From the NCBI GenBank assembly GCA_023818745.1, contig JAMWBY010000001.1, positions 1 through 43,169 of the forward strand: a stretch of DNA of 43,169 nt. The letters are read 5' to 3'. The translations under genes and the position numbers were made by a program. A model generated the notes under the pieces. It had not been told where the DNA came from. It saw nothing but the letters and a program-made list of their open reading frames with translations, and searched no databases. This stretch comes from Candidatus Omnitrophota bacterium (GTDB taxonomy: Bacteria; Ratteibacteria; UBA8468; B48-G9; JAFGKM01). Positions 25,989-32,698 of the stretch are shown in pieces (the first letter of the stretch is position 1; every line of letters starts with the position of its first letter).

Positions 25989-27062
25989 TTATCTTTTTAC
26001 TCTTACATTTCCTTCCCAAATGCTCCATATTTCTTCTTCATCAAGTATTTGGGCATAGTCAGTCAAAAGCGTTACCACATAAGCACCACAAGCCCACCCA
26101 AATTGTATCCATTTTTCTTCATCCCAACCTTTTAAAATACCATATAAAAGTCCACCAACAAAAGCATCTCCTCCACCAATTCTATCAAGAACAAAAATTT
26201 CTCTTGGTTCAATAACATACCATCTCTCCTTAACTGACATAATTGCTCCCCATAGATGCTGTTGTGCACTTATTACTTCCCTTAATGTTGTTGCAAAAAT
26301 AGTTACATTTGGAAATACTTTTTTTGTTTTTTCTATCATGCTTTTAAAATTATCTATCTGTGCTTTTATATTCTTTCCACCAGGAGAAGGTCCTTCAACA
26401 CCAAGACATAACTGAAAATCCTCCTCATTTCCAACAAGAATATCTGTAACTTTCACAATCTCTGCAAAAATTTCCCTCAACTCTTTCTCTCTATTTTTCC
26501 AAAAAGATGCTCTATAATTTAAATCAAATGAAATTTTTGTTCCATACTTTTTCGCAATTTTTGATATTTCAAGACAAAAATTACCTGTTTCAGGAGAAAG
26601 TGCTGCAAACAAACCTGACATATGAACAATACAAACTCCCTCTTTTCCAAATATTCTTTCAAGATCAAAATCATCTGGTTTTAAAGTTCTTCCTACTTCC
26701 CCTGCTCTATCATTCCAAACCCTTGGTCCCCTCATCCCATAACCAGTATCTGCAATATTAAATTGATGTCTATAACCCCAGGGACCTCCCTGTGGAACTT
26801 CTTTTGCTTCAACATCTATACCTCTACTTTTTAAGCTTTCTTTTATAAATCTTGCTATTGGACTACCCTTTACAAATGCAGTTAAAACTTTTACAGGAAG
26901 ACCAAGATATGAGGATACACTTGCCACATTTGATTCTGCACTTGTTGCATGCATTATATAAAGGTTACTTGTATGAACAGGTTGCATATTAAAAGGTGTA
27001 ATTCTAACTCCAATACTTGTAGGCACAAGTAAAGCATATTTAAAATCCTTTTTTAATTCCAT
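25989..27062 (-). CDS. kdgK: PfkB-family 2-keto-3-deoxygluconate kinase
   Basis: A 357-residue ribokinase-fold kinase. The substrate-binding DLNYRASFWK (180-189) is the hallmark of KDG kinases, and the C-terminal DRIGGGDAFVGGLLYGIL (293-310) holds the anion hole and catalytic Asp299. It phosphorylates 2-keto-3-deoxygluconate to KDPG/KDPGal-type product, the step after mannonate or altronate dehydratase in hexuronate breakdown. An AGGAGG site precedes the ATG. It is convergent with the activase gene and is transcribed alone from a short intergenic region. No KDPG aldolase gene is visible in the window. Confidence 0.9.
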   Translation of the reverse strand: MELKKDFKYALLVPTSIGVRITPFNMQPVHTSNLYIMHATSAESNVASVSSYLGLPVKVLTAFVKGSPIARFIKESLKSRGIDVEAKEVPQGGPWGYRHQFNIADTGYGMRGPRVWNDRAGEVGRTLKPDDFDLERIFGKEGVCIVHMSGLFAALSPETGNFCLEISKIAKKYGTKISFDLNYRASFWKNREKELREIFAEIVKVTDILVGNEEDFQLCLGVEGPSPGGKNIKAQIDNFKSMIEKTKKVFPNVTIFATTLREVISAQQHLWGAIMSVKERWYVIEPREIFVLDRIGGGDAFVGGLLYGILKGWDEEKWIQFGWACGAYVVTLLTDYAQILDEEEIWSIWEGNVRVKR

Positions 27063-27089
27063 TTTTACCTCCTGTTTGTGTTGGATTAG

Positions 27090-27098
27090 ATTTTATCA
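27090..27098 (-). promoter_or_regulatory. Extended -10 promoter for kdgK
   Basis: On the minus strand TGATAAAAT gives an extended -10 element (-10 box 27090-27095) about 28 bases before the ATG. The -35 region (TTTCAA) is weak, which is acceptable with an extended -10. This gap also holds the divergent promoter of the permease operon. Confidence 0.45.
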
Positions 27099-27138
27099 TA
27101 AATTTTCATTTTTTGAAAGATTAAAAATTCTTGGATTG

Positions 27139-27167
27139 TTGACTTTAATAAATTAATATTTTAAAAT
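27139..27167 (+). promoter_or_regulatory. Predicted promoter of the small membrane protein/permease operon
   Basis: TTGACT (27139-27144) and TAAAAT (27162-27167) are spaced exactly 17 bases. Predicted initiation near 27174 leaves a leader of about 17 bases that consists largely of the G8 tract. Confidence 0.65.
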
Positions 27168-27180
27168 TCTATTTAAACAA

Positions 27181-27188
27181 GGGGGGGG
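27181..27188 (+). promoter_or_regulatory. G8 homopolymer acting as ribosome binding site
   Basis: Eight consecutive G residues end 2 bases before the ATG at 27191, in the place of a Shine-Dalgarno sequence. Such a tract is striking in DNA of this composition. It can pair with the CCUCC of 16S rRNA only partly (G:C/G:U), and it is prone to slippage. Confidence 0.6.
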
Positions 27189-27190
27189 AT

Positions 27191-27424
27191 ATGGTGGTAT
27201 GGTTAACAATTATTTTGATAAATGGCATTTTAATGCTTTTTGGAAGTAATTTTATAATCAATAATAATTTGGTAAAGCCAATGGGCCTGGTAATTTCTCT
27301 TATTTGTATTGGACTTGGCTTAAGAGTTACAATTCTTGGGAGAAAGGGAGAAAAAGAGGCACTTAAAAAAAGAATTAAAGAACTTGAAGAAAAATTGTCT
27401 GAAATTGAAAAAAAGTTAGAATAA
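27191..27424 (+). CDS. Small membrane protein with C-terminal coiled coil
   Basis: A 77-residue protein with two hydrophobic segments (about residues 2-22 and 29-49) joined by an Asn-rich turn, followed by a charged heptad-like helix (KEALKKRIKELEEKLSEIEKK). No family recognised. It is the first gene after a good promoter and lies 30 bases before the permease, so it may be an accessory or regulatory subunit. Coding is supported by hydrophobic periodicity and good codon structure. Confidence 0.65.
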   Translation: MVVWLTIILINGILMLFGSNFIINNNLVKPMGLVISLICIGLGLRVTILGRKGEKEALKKRIKELEEKLSEIEKKLE

Positions 27425-27454
27425 ATTAAAAGTTTTGATAATTATCTTGAAATT

Positions 27455-28447
27455 ATGAAAGCAAAAAAAAATGAAGAAAAATTAAAAAAAATTTTGATTT
27501 TCATAGGTGTTGTAATTTCCTTTTTGGTTTTAAATTTATGGCAATCAGGTTCTTTAAACCAATTAAACCAGATAATTAAAAATCCAAAACTTCAGGCATT
27601 TACAATAATTTTACTTGCAATTCTAATTGAAGGTTTTCCATTTATTTTAATCGGATCTTTAATTTCCGGTTCTATTGAAGTTTTAGTTCCTGAAGAAAAA
27701 TTCAAAAAAATCTTCCCTCAGGGTAAGTTTTCTTCTGCAATAGTTGGTTCATTTTTCGGTTTCTTATTCCCGGTTTGTTCATGTGGAGAAATCCCTGTTT
27801 CAAGAAGATTGATAAAAAAAGGGATACCAACTTCTGCTGGTATTTCCTATTTACTTGCAACAGCGATAATTAACCCAATTACTCTATTTTCAACTTATCT
27901 TGCCTTTTCTTCTTTTAAAATGGTTCTCGGTAGATTCCTTGTTGCTTTTATATGTAGTGTATTTATTGGGATTTTAATTGCTCCAAAGAACAAAGATGAA
28001 ATTTTGAAAGAATATGAAGATGAAGATAACCATAATGAAAATTTTTCAAAAATTGATGAAATTTTCTTTCATTCAGAAAATGATTTTTTAATTATGGGAA
28101 AATATCTAATTATTGGGGCAACTCTCGCTTCATTATTTTCAACTTTTATACCAAGAGAAGTTTTCTTAACAATAGGGAGAAATAAAATTTTATCAATTTT
28201 ATCAATGCAAATTCTTTCAATAATTTTATCTCTATGCTCTTATGCAGATGCATTTGTTGCAAATTCATTTACATATTTACCAGATATGTCTAAAATTATT
28301 TTTATGATATCAGGGCCTATGATGAGTATTTCTTTAATAATTGTGTATTTTGCAGCATTTAAAGAAAAATTTGTAAAAAAACTCCTTATCAGTGTATTTT
28401 TAACTCTTTTTATTCTTGGAATTTTTGGAAGTTTTATACAAGGATAA
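27455..28447 (+). CDS. YraQ/SO_0444-type predicted permease (PF03773-like)
   Basis: A 330-residue polytopic membrane protein. The conserved PVCSCGEIPVSRRLIKKGIP and SYLLATAIINPITLFSTYLAF motifs (residues about 108-152) define this permease family, for which metal or oxyanion export (Cu/Zn, arsenic) has been proposed. The second half repeats the fold after an acidic cytosolic loop (EILKEYEDEDNHNENF) and has a second conserved LCSYADAFVANSF segment. No clear Shine-Dalgarno sequence precedes the ATG. It is followed after 3 bases by its usual partner, a TIGR03943-type protein, as in the ycgR-ycgQ pair of Bacillus. The substrate is not known from sequence. Confidence 0.88.
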   Translation: MKAKKNEEKLKKILIFIGVVISFLVLNLWQSGSLNQLNQIIKNPKLQAFTIILLAILIEGFPFILIGSLISGSIEVLVPEEKFKKIFPQGKFSSAIVGSFFGFLFPVCSCGEIPVSRRLIKKGIPTSAGISYLLATAIINPITLFSTYLAFSSFKMVLGRFLVAFICSVFIGILIAPKNKDEILKEYEDEDNHNENFSKIDEIFFHSENDFLIMGKYLIIGATLASLFSTFIPREVFLTIGRNKILSILSMQILSIILSLCSYADAFVANSFTYLPDMSKIIFMISGPMMSISLIIVYFAAFKEKFVKKLLISVFLTLFILGIFGSFIQG

Positions 28448-28450
28448 GAT

Positions 28451-29209
28451 ATGAAAATTTTTAAAAATAAACAGTTTTATAAATTTTTAATAGTGCTTCT
28501 TTATACATCGTTTTTCCTATCAATATCCTTAACTGGAAATTTTAAGATATTTGTAAAGAAATTCTACTTTCCTTATATTCTATTAGGTTTTTTAATTTTA
28601 TTGTTTCTTTTAAAAACAGGAATAAAGAAATTGAAAAAATTTATAGAAATTTCTGTTTATGATATTTTGTCTTTTTGTGTATTTTTATTCCCTCTAATTT
28701 TGTTTATTATTGTCAGACCAAATACTTTACCAACTTATACTGCATTAAAAAGAGGGGTACATACAGAATTTTTAACCCATAATGTTTTAAAATCGTTACA
28801 AGAGAAAATAGAAGAAGAAGGGAAATATAAAAAATTAACAATTAAACAACTTCTGAGCTTTTTAAAATCAAAACCAGAACAGATAAATGGAAAAGACGTT
28901 GTAGTCGAAGGAATGGTGTATAAAGAAAATGAAAAATTTATGTTGATTAGATTTTTAATAACTTGTTGTGCTGCTGATGCTACACCACTTGGAATTGAAG
29001 TTGAATATAAGGGAATGAAAGAAGAACCGAAAGATTATGAAGAAACACATCCAATTCCAAAAAATATTGAATTTAAAGAAAAAGAAGAATTTAAAAATGA
29101 TGATTGGGTAAAGGTAAAAGGGAAAGTAAAAATAGAAAATGATAAAATAGTAATATATGCAGAAAGCATAGAAAAAATAAATCAACCAATAGATCCTTAT
29201 TTATATTAA
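28451..29209 (+). CDS. TIGR03943/YcgQ-like permease subunit
   Basis: A 252-residue protein with three membrane segments in the first 100 residues and an extracytoplasmic beta-rich C-terminal domain. The family mark is FLITCCAADATPLGIEV (residues about 165-181) with two adjacent Cys, followed by DDWVKVKGKVK. This family nearly always sits beside a PF03773 permease and is thought to form part of the same transporter, although the mechanism is unknown. The Cys pair could bind metal. A 17-bp tandem duplication covers its stop codon. Confidence 0.85.
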   Translation: MKIFKNKQFYKFLIVLLYTSFFLSISLTGNFKIFVKKFYFPYILLGFLILLFLLKTGIKKLKKFIEISVYDILSFCVFLFPLILFIIVRPNTLPTYTALKRGVHTEFLTHNVLKSLQEKIEEEGKYKKLTIKQLLSFLKSKPEQINGKDVVVEGMVYKENEKFMLIRFLITCCAADATPLGIEVEYKGMKEEPKDYEETHPIPKNIEFKEKEEFKNDDWVKVKGKVKIENDKIVIYAESIEKINQPIDPYLY

Positions 29210-29231
29210 GTTGATATTTATATTAAGTTGA
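29200..29231 (+). repeat. Short tandem direct repeat at the end of the permease-subunit gene
   Basis: TTTATATTAAGTTGA occurs at 29200-29214 and again at 29217-29231. The TAA stop of the permease-subunit gene lies in the first copy. It probably reflects local slippage duplication and has no evident function. Confidence 0.8.
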
Positions 29232-29232
29232 G

Positions 29233-29260
29233 TTGACAGATTTAAAATTTTAAGTATAAT
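29233..29260 (+). promoter_or_regulatory. Perfect-hexamer promoter directly upstream of a terminator
   Basis: TTGACA (29233-29238) and TATAAT (29255-29260), both perfect, with a 16-base spacer. There is no gene between it and the intrinsic terminator at 29290-29325, so it would give a very short RNA. Confidence 0.6.
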
Positions 29261-29265
29261 TATTT

Positions 29266-29325
29266 ATTCCTTTCCTTTTAACCCCTCAACCTCTCCTGTT
29301 CACCCCCCACAGGAGAGGTTTTTTT
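29266..29325 (+). ncRNA. Candidate ~60-nt small RNA with C-rich loop
   Basis: Defined by the promoter at 29233-29260 and the terminator ending at 29325. The 5' part is pyrimidine-rich (CCTTTCCTTTTAACCCCTC) and the terminator loop is TCACCCCCC. C-rich loops are known from small RNAs of Gram-positive bacteria that block G-rich ribosome binding sites. No protein can be encoded here. Expression is unproven, and the promoter could be fortuitous or decayed. Confidence 0.4.
29290..29325 (+). terminator. Strong intrinsic terminator
   Basis: A perfect 10-bp GC-rich stem (CCTCTCCTGT at 29290-29299 with ACAGGAGAGG at 29309-29318), a 9-base loop and a run of seven T. It ends the permease operon and also the candidate small RNA. 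Confidence 0.92.
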
Positions 29326-29331
29326 CTAATT

Positions 29332-29359
29332 TTGACAATTGCTTTTTTATTATTATAAT
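29332..29359 (+). promoter_or_regulatory. Consensus promoter of the Fur-family regulator gene
   Basis: TTGACA (29332-29337) and TATAAT (29354-29359), 16 bases apart, directly before the 27-bp palindrome. Predicted initiation falls inside the palindrome, so the bound regulator would block it. Confidence 0.75.
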
Positions 29360-29360
29360 A

Positions 29361-29387
29361 TCTAAATAGAAATAATTTCTATTTAGA
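29361..29387. promoter_or_regulatory. Perfect 27-bp palindrome, predicted Fur-family operator
   Basis: The half-site TCTAAATAGAAAT is mirrored exactly around a single central A. It begins 1 base after the -10 box and ends 6 bases before the ATG of the Fur-family gene. The 7-1-7 core TAGAAAT-A-ATTTCTA has the odd-centred symmetry of Fur/Zur/PerR boxes, but the sequence differs from the classical ones. The simplest reading is autoregulation. Confidence 0.8.
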
Positions 29388-29393
29388 TAAAAA

Positions 29394-29834
29394 ATGGAAT
29401 ACAAAAAAATATTAAAAAGGAAGAAACTTAAAATTACGCCTAAAAGAATTGCTATTATAAATTATTTTTTAAAAAAAGATAAATATGCAACTCCTTTTGA
29501 TGTTTGGATATATTTAAAAAAGAACTTTAAAAAAATTGGACTTCCAACTATTTACAGAAATCTTGAAGAGTTTGAAAAAATAGGGATTTTAACCAAAATT
29601 AAAGGAGAAGAAAATAGATTTTATTATGGGATTTGTAAAATGCTAAATAAAAAGCACCATCATCACATTATCTGTACTTCCTGTCATAAAATAAGTGATT
29701 TTGAATTATGTAATTTTGAACAAATTAAAGGAGAAATAGAAGAAATGACAAATTTTGAAATTAAGGAACATCAATTTTTTTTAAAGGGAATTTGTAAAGA
29801 TTGTAAAGAAGGAGGAGTAAATGAAAAAATTTAA
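29394..29834 (+). CDS. Fur-family metal- or peroxide-responsive regulator
   Basis: A 146-residue protein. The N-terminal winged helix includes KITPKRIAIINYFLKK and the recognition helix LPTIYRNLEEFEKIGIL (residues 50-66). The metal-sensing segment KHHHHIICTSC (87-97) and the C-terminal CKDC (134-137) give a four-cysteine structural zinc site and a histidine-rich sensing site. Which metal (iron, zinc, manganese) or whether it is PerR-like cannot be decided. The leader of about 28 bases carries the operator but no Shine-Dalgarno sequence. Its 3' end overlaps the start of the next gene by 14 bases. Confidence 0.9.
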   Translation: MEYKKILKRKKLKITPKRIAIINYFLKKDKYATPFDVWIYLKKNFKKIGLPTIYRNLEEFEKIGILTKIKGEENRFYYGICKMLNKKHHHHIICTSCHKISDFELCNFEQIKGEIEEMTNFEIKEHQFFLKGICKDCKEGGVNEKI

Positions 29835-30474
29835 ATATATTGGTGAATCTCTTACACATCATCTTCCCTTTTCTGTCCTTTCTGTTTCTATTGGTCTTAT
29901 TTTTGTAGGAATTTTGACATTTTTATCAGAATTATTAAATGTTGAAAATGTAGGAGAATATTTTGAAGAGCTATTTCATATTTTTCATCCAATTCATATA
30001 CTTTTTTCTGCTTTAGCAACTACAGCAATGTTCTGGAAACATGAAAAAAAATTTTTTAAAGCATTTATAATAGGAATTATTGGAGCTGCTGGAATATGTG
30101 GAATAAGTGATGTTTTTATACCATATATTTCTGGTTTTTTACTCGGAGCAAAAATGGACCTTCATATATGCATTATTGAACACCCTCAAATTATTCTCCC
30201 TTTTTTGCTTTTAGGAGTTTTTATTGGCTATGTTGCACCTGAAACGCTGGAAAAATCAGAAGGAGTTATTTTCTCTCATTCTCTACATGTTTTTATTAGT
30301 TCAATTGCTTCAATATTTTATCTTATAAGTTTTGGATTAACTGAATGGATTCATAAAATAGGTGTGGTTCTAATTTATATGGTTCTTGCAGTTGTTATTC
30401 CTTGTTGTATAAGTGATATCGCATTCCCTTTGTTTTTTGTTTCAAAAAATAAAGAATTTAAACACTTCCACTAA
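29821..30474 (+). CDS. Histidine-rich polytopic membrane protein coupled to the Fur-family gene
   Basis: A 217-residue protein with about six membrane segments. His residues lie at loop ends and within helices: LTHHLPFS near 12, ELFHIFHPIHILF near 50, DLHICIIEHPQ near 117, FSHSLHVF near 157, EWIHKIG near 180 and KHFH at the C-terminus. This pattern suggests metal binding or transport. No named family is recognised with confidence. An AAGGAGGAG ribosome binding site lies inside the regulator gene, and overlapping reading frames indicate translational coupling. Together with the upstream permease pair it points to a metal export or import locus. Confidence 0.75.
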   Translation: MKKFKYIGESLTHHLPFSVLSVSIGLIFVGILTFLSELLNVENVGEYFEELFHIFHPIHILFSALATTAMFWKHEKKFFKAFIIGIIGAAGICGISDVFIPYISGFLLGAKMDLHICIIEHPQIILPFLLLGVFIGYVAPETLEKSEGVIFSHSLHVFISSIASIFYLISFGLTEWIHKIGVVLIYMVLAVVIPCCISDIAFPLFFVSKNKEFKHFH

Positions 30475-30540
30475 GTTTTTTTATTGAAAGATATTTTTAC
30501 TTCTGGTGTTAAAAAATTAAACAATTTCTCTATAAATAAA

Positions 30541-30612
30541 AGGCCTGGGCCGGATTTGAACCGGCGAATAACGGTTTTGCAGACCGCTGCCTTTCCGCTT
30601 GGCTACCAGGCC
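30541..30612 (-). tRNA. tRNA-Cys (GCA)
   Basis: A 72-base cloverleaf on the minus strand: acceptor GGCCTGG/CCAGGCC with U73 discriminator (the tRNA-Cys identity base), D arm GCC/GGC, anticodon loop CTGCAAA giving anticodon GCA, and T arm GCCGG-TTCAAAT-CCGGC. The CCA end is not encoded. It lies 21 bases downstream of the phosphofructokinase gene in the same direction and is probably co-transcribed with it. Confidence 0.97.
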
Positions 30613-30633
30613 TTTTTTATATATAATTATACC

Positions 30634-31599
30634 TTAAATTGCCATTTTTTTTACAATATCCATATATTCTATTTTGGGAATTTTCTTTTTGCTCACAACC
30701 TCTGAGAGTGGTACAAAAACAATTTCTTCACCCTTTATTCCAACCATATAACCATATTGTCGTTCAATTAAAAGCTCAACTGCTTTTACACCAAAAATTG
30801 TGGCAAGTTTTCTTGTTAAATATGTGGGACTACCTCCTCTCTGTATATATCCAAGAACTGTATATCTTATTTCTCTTTCAGGTAGTTTTTCTTTTAAAAT
30901 TTCGGTAAGTTCTTCTGCTTTTATCGCACCTTCAGCAATAACTATTATACAACTTTTCTTCCCCTTTTTTTCTTCTTCTTTAATCTCTTTAACTACATCA
31001 TCAATATTAAAAGGAACTTCTGGAATTAGAACTATTTCTGCACCACAAACAATTCCTACTTCAAAAGCAAGATTTCCGCATTCTCTTCCCATTACTTCAA
31101 CAATAAATATTCTTTCATGACTTGTTGCTGTATCTCTTATTCTATCTATTGCAGATATTGCTGTATTGACTGCTGTATCAAAACCAACTGTATAGTCAGT
31201 TCCATAAACATCGTTATCAATAGAAGCGGGAATATGAACTGTAGGGAAATTAAATTCTTTATATAATAAATAAGCACCTTTTGCAGAACCATCACCTCCT
31301 ATTACAACAAGTGCTTCAATTTGTTCTTCCCTTAAGTTTTTATAACATATCTCTCTTATTTCTCTTTCTTTAAACTCATAAAATCTTTTTGTCTTTAGGA
31401 TTGTTCCACCTTGATTTATTATACCACTTACACTCCTTGAATTGAGATAACTAAAATTCTTTTCGTAAAGTCCTTTAAAACCGTCATATATACCACAAAT
31501 TTCAATATTATTATAAATTGCAGTTCTCACAACACTTCTTATAGCAGCATTCATTCCAGGAGCATCTCCGCCAGAGGTAACAATTCCAATTTTCTTCAT
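30634..31599 (-). CDS. pfkA: 6-phosphofructokinase
   Basis: A 321-residue glycolytic kinase making fructose 1,6-bisphosphate. TSGGDAPGMNAAIR (8-21) binds the nucleotide, GGDGS (101-105) with Gly after Asp indicates ATP and not pyrophosphate as donor, PASIDND (124-130) holds the catalytic Asp128 (the usual Thr of PGTIDND is Ser here), and MGRECGNLA and YIQRGGSPT complete the fructose-6-phosphate site. Length is typical of bacterial PfkA. It is the last protein gene of the long minus-strand run, 11 bases after the aldolase gene and just before tRNA-Cys. Confidence 0.96.
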   Translation of the reverse strand: MKKIGIVTSGGDAPGMNAAIRSVVRTAIYNNIEICGIYDGFKGLYEKNFSYLNSRSVSGIINQGGTILKTKRFYEFKEREIREICYKNLREEQIEALVVIGGDGSAKGAYLLYKEFNFPTVHIPASIDNDVYGTDYTVGFDTAVNTAISAIDRIRDTATSHERIFIVEVMGRECGNLAFEVGIVCGAEIVLIPEVPFNIDDVVKEIKEEEKKGKKSCIIVIAEGAIKAEELTEILKEKLPEREIRYTVLGYIQRGGSPTYLTRKLATIFGVKAVELLIERQYGYMVGIKGEEIVFVPLSEVVSKKKIPKIEYMDIVKKMAI

Positions 31600-31610
31600 T
31601 TGTTAATATT

Positions 31611-32681
31611 TTAATAACCAAAATCTGCTTTAAGACCTGGTTTAATTTCTCTGGACTCTTTTATTAATTTTTTACCCTCTTGGCTGACCCATTCAAATTT
31701 ATACCACCATGGTTTTGACATAATTTTTGTAATTGTTCTTATTTGCCTTATCCTTGGAATTGCTATTCTAACAAATGATTCTTCAAGAGTATCCCAATCC
31801 TTTGTTAGAGGGTCAGTAAACGCCTCTTTAAAATATGCTCTTCCACACATTGGTCCGGCAACTAAATCACATACAGAACCATATTGGATGGCATATTGTT
31901 CAAAGTCAACAGCAGCACTTAAAAGCAATAATGGTCTTGGTGATATCTTTTCCATTTCAGCACAAACATCCCTGACAACTTGAGGAGAAAATACCTGTAT
32001 CACTTTACCGTCTTCTTCTACCCATAAAACAGGAACTTGTGTTTTATAAAAATGCCCAAATGGTGAGAAATCCTCTGCCATTTTAATCAATGCTTCTGGC
32101 AATTTTTTTGCTTTCTGAAGTTTTGTTTCTCCAGGCAAATCAGCAAGTAATGTTTCATTATAAAGTGGCTTTTCAAGTTTTTTGCATTTTTCAAAAACAC
32201 TTGCAAGCCATTCCTTATTTTTTTCCCAACTTTCCCTATGTTCTGGATTTAAATAAACCAGTGTTTTAAAAGCATCAACTTTATCTGCGATTTCTTCTGG
32301 TTCAATTGCAAGTCGTGCAACTTTTCCAAGTCCACCATCAAGTTCAATTGGTTTTGTATGTTCAAGTCGCCCAATTAAAAGAATATCAGGCCCAAGTGCT
32401 TCTTTAAAACCAGTCGTTAAAATAGCCAGATGATTAAACAAAGCAGCAGTAACCTCTCCTTTCAAATGTTTTGCAAATCTTTTACAAACTTCTTTTACAT
32501 CCTCATCATTTGCTTCCCTTTTTTCACCTATATGTTTCAAAAAAGCATTTGAAAGTTTAAGATAGGAACTATGTTGATCTGAAGCGAAAACATCCATTAC
32601 ACCATCTGGTGCAAATTTAGCAAGTACTTTAAAAATACCTTCACTTACTTCCAATCCATCCTTATATCTTGCATAAGCCAT
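31611..32681 (-). CDS. LacD-like class I aldolase
   Basis: A 356-residue predicted TIM-barrel aldolase related to tagatose-1,6-bisphosphate aldolase LacD and the YihT/SqiA sulfosugar aldolases. Visible family segments are DVFASDQHSSYLKL near 30-43, GPDILLIGRLEHTK near 97-110, FGHFYKTQVPVLWV with the predicted Schiff-base lysine near 214, RPLLLLSAAVDFEQY near 249-263, and the phosphate-binding GPMCGRAYFKEA near 277-288. It may cleave a ketose (bis)phosphate. Placement next to phosphofructokinase suggests a role in hexose-bisphosphate cleavage, perhaps as the organism's fructose-bisphosphate aldolase. A GGAGGG site precedes the ATG. Substrate unproven. Confidence 0.78.
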   Translation of the reverse strand: MAYARYKDGLEVSEGIFKVLAKFAPDGVMDVFASDQHSSYLKLSNAFLKHIGEKREANDEDVKEVCKRFAKHLKGEVTAALFNHLAILTTGFKEALGPDILLIGRLEHTKPIELDGGLGKVARLAIEPEEIADKVDAFKTLVYLNPEHRESWEKNKEWLASVFEKCKKLEKPLYNETLLADLPGETKLQKAKKLPEALIKMAEDFSPFGHFYKTQVPVLWVEEDGKVIQVFSPQVVRDVCAEMEKISPRPLLLLSAAVDFEQYAIQYGSVCDLVAGPMCGRAYFKEAFTDPLTKDWDTLEESFVRIAIPRIRQIRTITKIMSKPWWYKFEWVSQEGKKLIKESREIKPGLKADFGY

Positions 32682-32698
32682 AATACCCTCCTTTTGGT

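Noticed and set aside
30460..30483. Possible terminator after the histidine-rich membrane protein (ACTT...AAGT before T8)
   Set aside because: The stem is only 4 strong pairs with a mismatch above it; the T-run alone is weak evidence in AT-rich DNA.
30541..30612. tRNA-Cys as an integration site of a mobile element
   Set aside because: No integrase, no second copy of the tRNA 3' end and no phage-like genes are visible on either side.
30484..30705. A 73-residue plus-strand frame containing RPGPDLNRR
   Set aside because: It runs through the antisense of tRNA-Cys; this is a well-known false gene pattern and no ribosome binding site is present.
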